Origin: CAZFNQ01 sp964520375
GTDB lineage: Bacteria > Patescibacteriota > Saccharimonadia > Saccharimonadales > JANWIN01
Direction of reading: 5' to 3'
DNA length: 6,812 nucleotides
Assembly: GCA_964520375.1 (NCBI GenBank)
Contig: CAZFNQ010000027.1
Location: forward strand, 1-6,812
Position numbers and translations under genes: made by a program. Below, in pieces: positions 6,416-6,812 of this stretch (positions are counted from its first letter, which is position 1; every line of letters starts with the position of its first letter). The notes under the pieces were generated by a model. That model ran no database searches, was not told the DNA's origin, and saw only the letters and a list, made by a program, of their open reading frames with translations.

Positions 6416-6742
6416 ATGAGCGACACCCAGGATATAGTCAAAACGGGCGGCAGTGAATTGGTTCAAACCGGCAATCCTCAAACAATTGGTAGTCCCAGCC
6501 AAGCTGCGGCTCAAAATAACTTACAGCCTGGCGCGGGCTCAGTGCTCAACCAGCCAGGACTAAAAATTAGCAGTGTCGGCAGCGATACGTTTAAACCAGT
6601 CAATATATCAGCATCCACATCTGTAGCTCCGCAATCCTCGCCTAGCTCAAATTCAATGTTACCAATAGTAATTGGACTAATAATTGCAGCTGCCATACTA
6701 ATTTCATTAGTCATTTTAGCCATTAAAAAAGGTGAACGCTAG
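6416..6742 (+). CDS. Small single-pass membrane protein with low-complexity region; function unknown
   Basis: 108 residues with no family that I recognise. Residues 1-80 are rich in Ser, Gln, Asn, Pro, Gly and Ala and look disordered (for example GSPSQAAAQNNLQPGAG). Residues about 81-103 form one strongly hydrophobic helix, followed by KKGER. There is no N-terminal signal peptide. The basic end suggests a cytoplasmic C-terminus with the flexible part outside, but a tail-anchored orientation is also possible. There is no cysteine. The start is well fixed: an in-frame TAA lies at 6407-6409 with no start codon between, although no Shine-Dalgarno sequence is present and the predicted mRNA is nearly leaderless. 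The gene begins 49 nt after the permease gene with its own promoter. I consider it a real gene because of the open frame, ordered composition, promoter and clear membrane segment. Confidence 0.75.
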   Translation: MSDTQDIVKTGGSELVQTGNPQTIGSPSQAAAQNNLQPGAGSVLNQPGLKISSVGSDTFKPVNISASTSVAPQSSPSSNSMLPIVIGLIIAAAILISLVILAIKKGER

Positions 6743-6773
6743 CTCCAGACTCAATCTTGCTAGTGCTTAAACT

Positions 6774-6792
6774 CTGTTAGAATATTTAACAG
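6774..6792. promoter_or_regulatory. Extended -10 promoter inside a 19-bp inverted repeat
   Basis: TGTTAGAAT (6775-6783) fits an extended -10 (TGn plus TAGAAT, five of six). TTGCTA at 6757-6762 is a -35-like sequence at a short 15-bp spacing. The -10 lies inside CTGTTAGAATATTTAACAG, whose 6-bp arms CTGTTA and TAACAG are perfect. A repressor bound here would cover the -10 and the predicted transcript start near 6790. This arrangement suggests an operator, but the regulator is unknown. Confidence 0.4.
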
Positions 6793-6800
6793 AAAAGCCT

Positions 6801-6812
6801 ATGGACAACACC
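6801..6812 (+). CDS. Probable start of the next gene (partial, four codons)
   Basis: ATG GAC AAC ACC (M-D-N-T) runs off the window edge. It lies about 10 nt after the predicted transcript start of the extended -10 promoter, with only a weak AGAAAAG upstream. The promoter position is the main support; product unknown. Confidence 0.35.

Noticed and set aside
1..6812. CRISPR array, mobile element, toxin-antitoxin pair, tRNA or riboswitch
   Set aside because: No spaced direct repeats, transposase or integrase motifs, overlapping small gene pairs, cloverleaf or long structured leader were seen.

Overview
The window reads as a fragment of a small bacterial genome, most likely from the Candidate Phyla Radiation (Patescibacteria), with Saccharibacteria (TM7) as my best guess. 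This is inferred from protein style: an archaeal-type aspartyl-tRNA synthetase in an otherwise bacterial context, a DrrA/DrrB-type ABC-2 exporter, a DsbA-like thiol oxidase, and membrane-anchored surface proteins with no obvious outside relatives. The standard bacterial code fits all reading frames: TGA is a genuine stop at the end of the ABC ATPase gene. A 100-N assembly gap at 1593-1692 means the draft is scaffolded and the true distance there is unknown.

Layout, left to right. (1) Positions 1-402, minus strand: the N-terminal part of a DsbA/thioredoxin-fold oxidoreductase with a CPAC active site, cut by the window edge. (2) Positions 403-556: a divergent intergenic region with promoter-like sequence on both strands. 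(3) From 557 or 563 to the gap: a CNNM/CorC-like membrane protein with a CBS pair, C-terminus lost in the gap. (4) 1693-2706: the catalytic domain of archaeal-type AspRS, with its N-terminal tRNA-binding domain lost in the gap. The open frame that appears to run from the CBS protein through the gap to 1855 is a chimera, because AspRS is read in a different frame. (5) 2790-4556: a 588-residue single-pass protein, predicted to be exposed outside, with two Ig-like/carboxypeptidase-regulatory-like repeats, a probable beta-propeller and a Gly/Tyr tail. (6) 4625-6366: drrA-drrB-like ATPase and permease, overlapping by 4 bp. (7) 6416-6742: a 108-residue protein with a low-complexity region and a C-terminal membrane segment. 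(8) 6801 to the end: the probable first codons of another gene.

From 2790 on, all genes point the same way but appear to be separate transcription units. A promoter of the form TTTAGT/TTTACA/ATTAGT, 17 bp, then TAtACTTA-like precedes the surface protein, the exporter operon and the 108-residue gene. Each site overlaps a different inverted repeat. The theme is envelope biology: disulfide formation, a large exposed protein with exactly two cysteines, and an exporter. A functional link between them is inference only. I see no mobile element, CRISPR array, RNA gene or convincing intrinsic terminator, and no clear evidence of a wholly new system. The least explained parts are the 588-residue protein, the 108-residue protein and the repeated promoter design.
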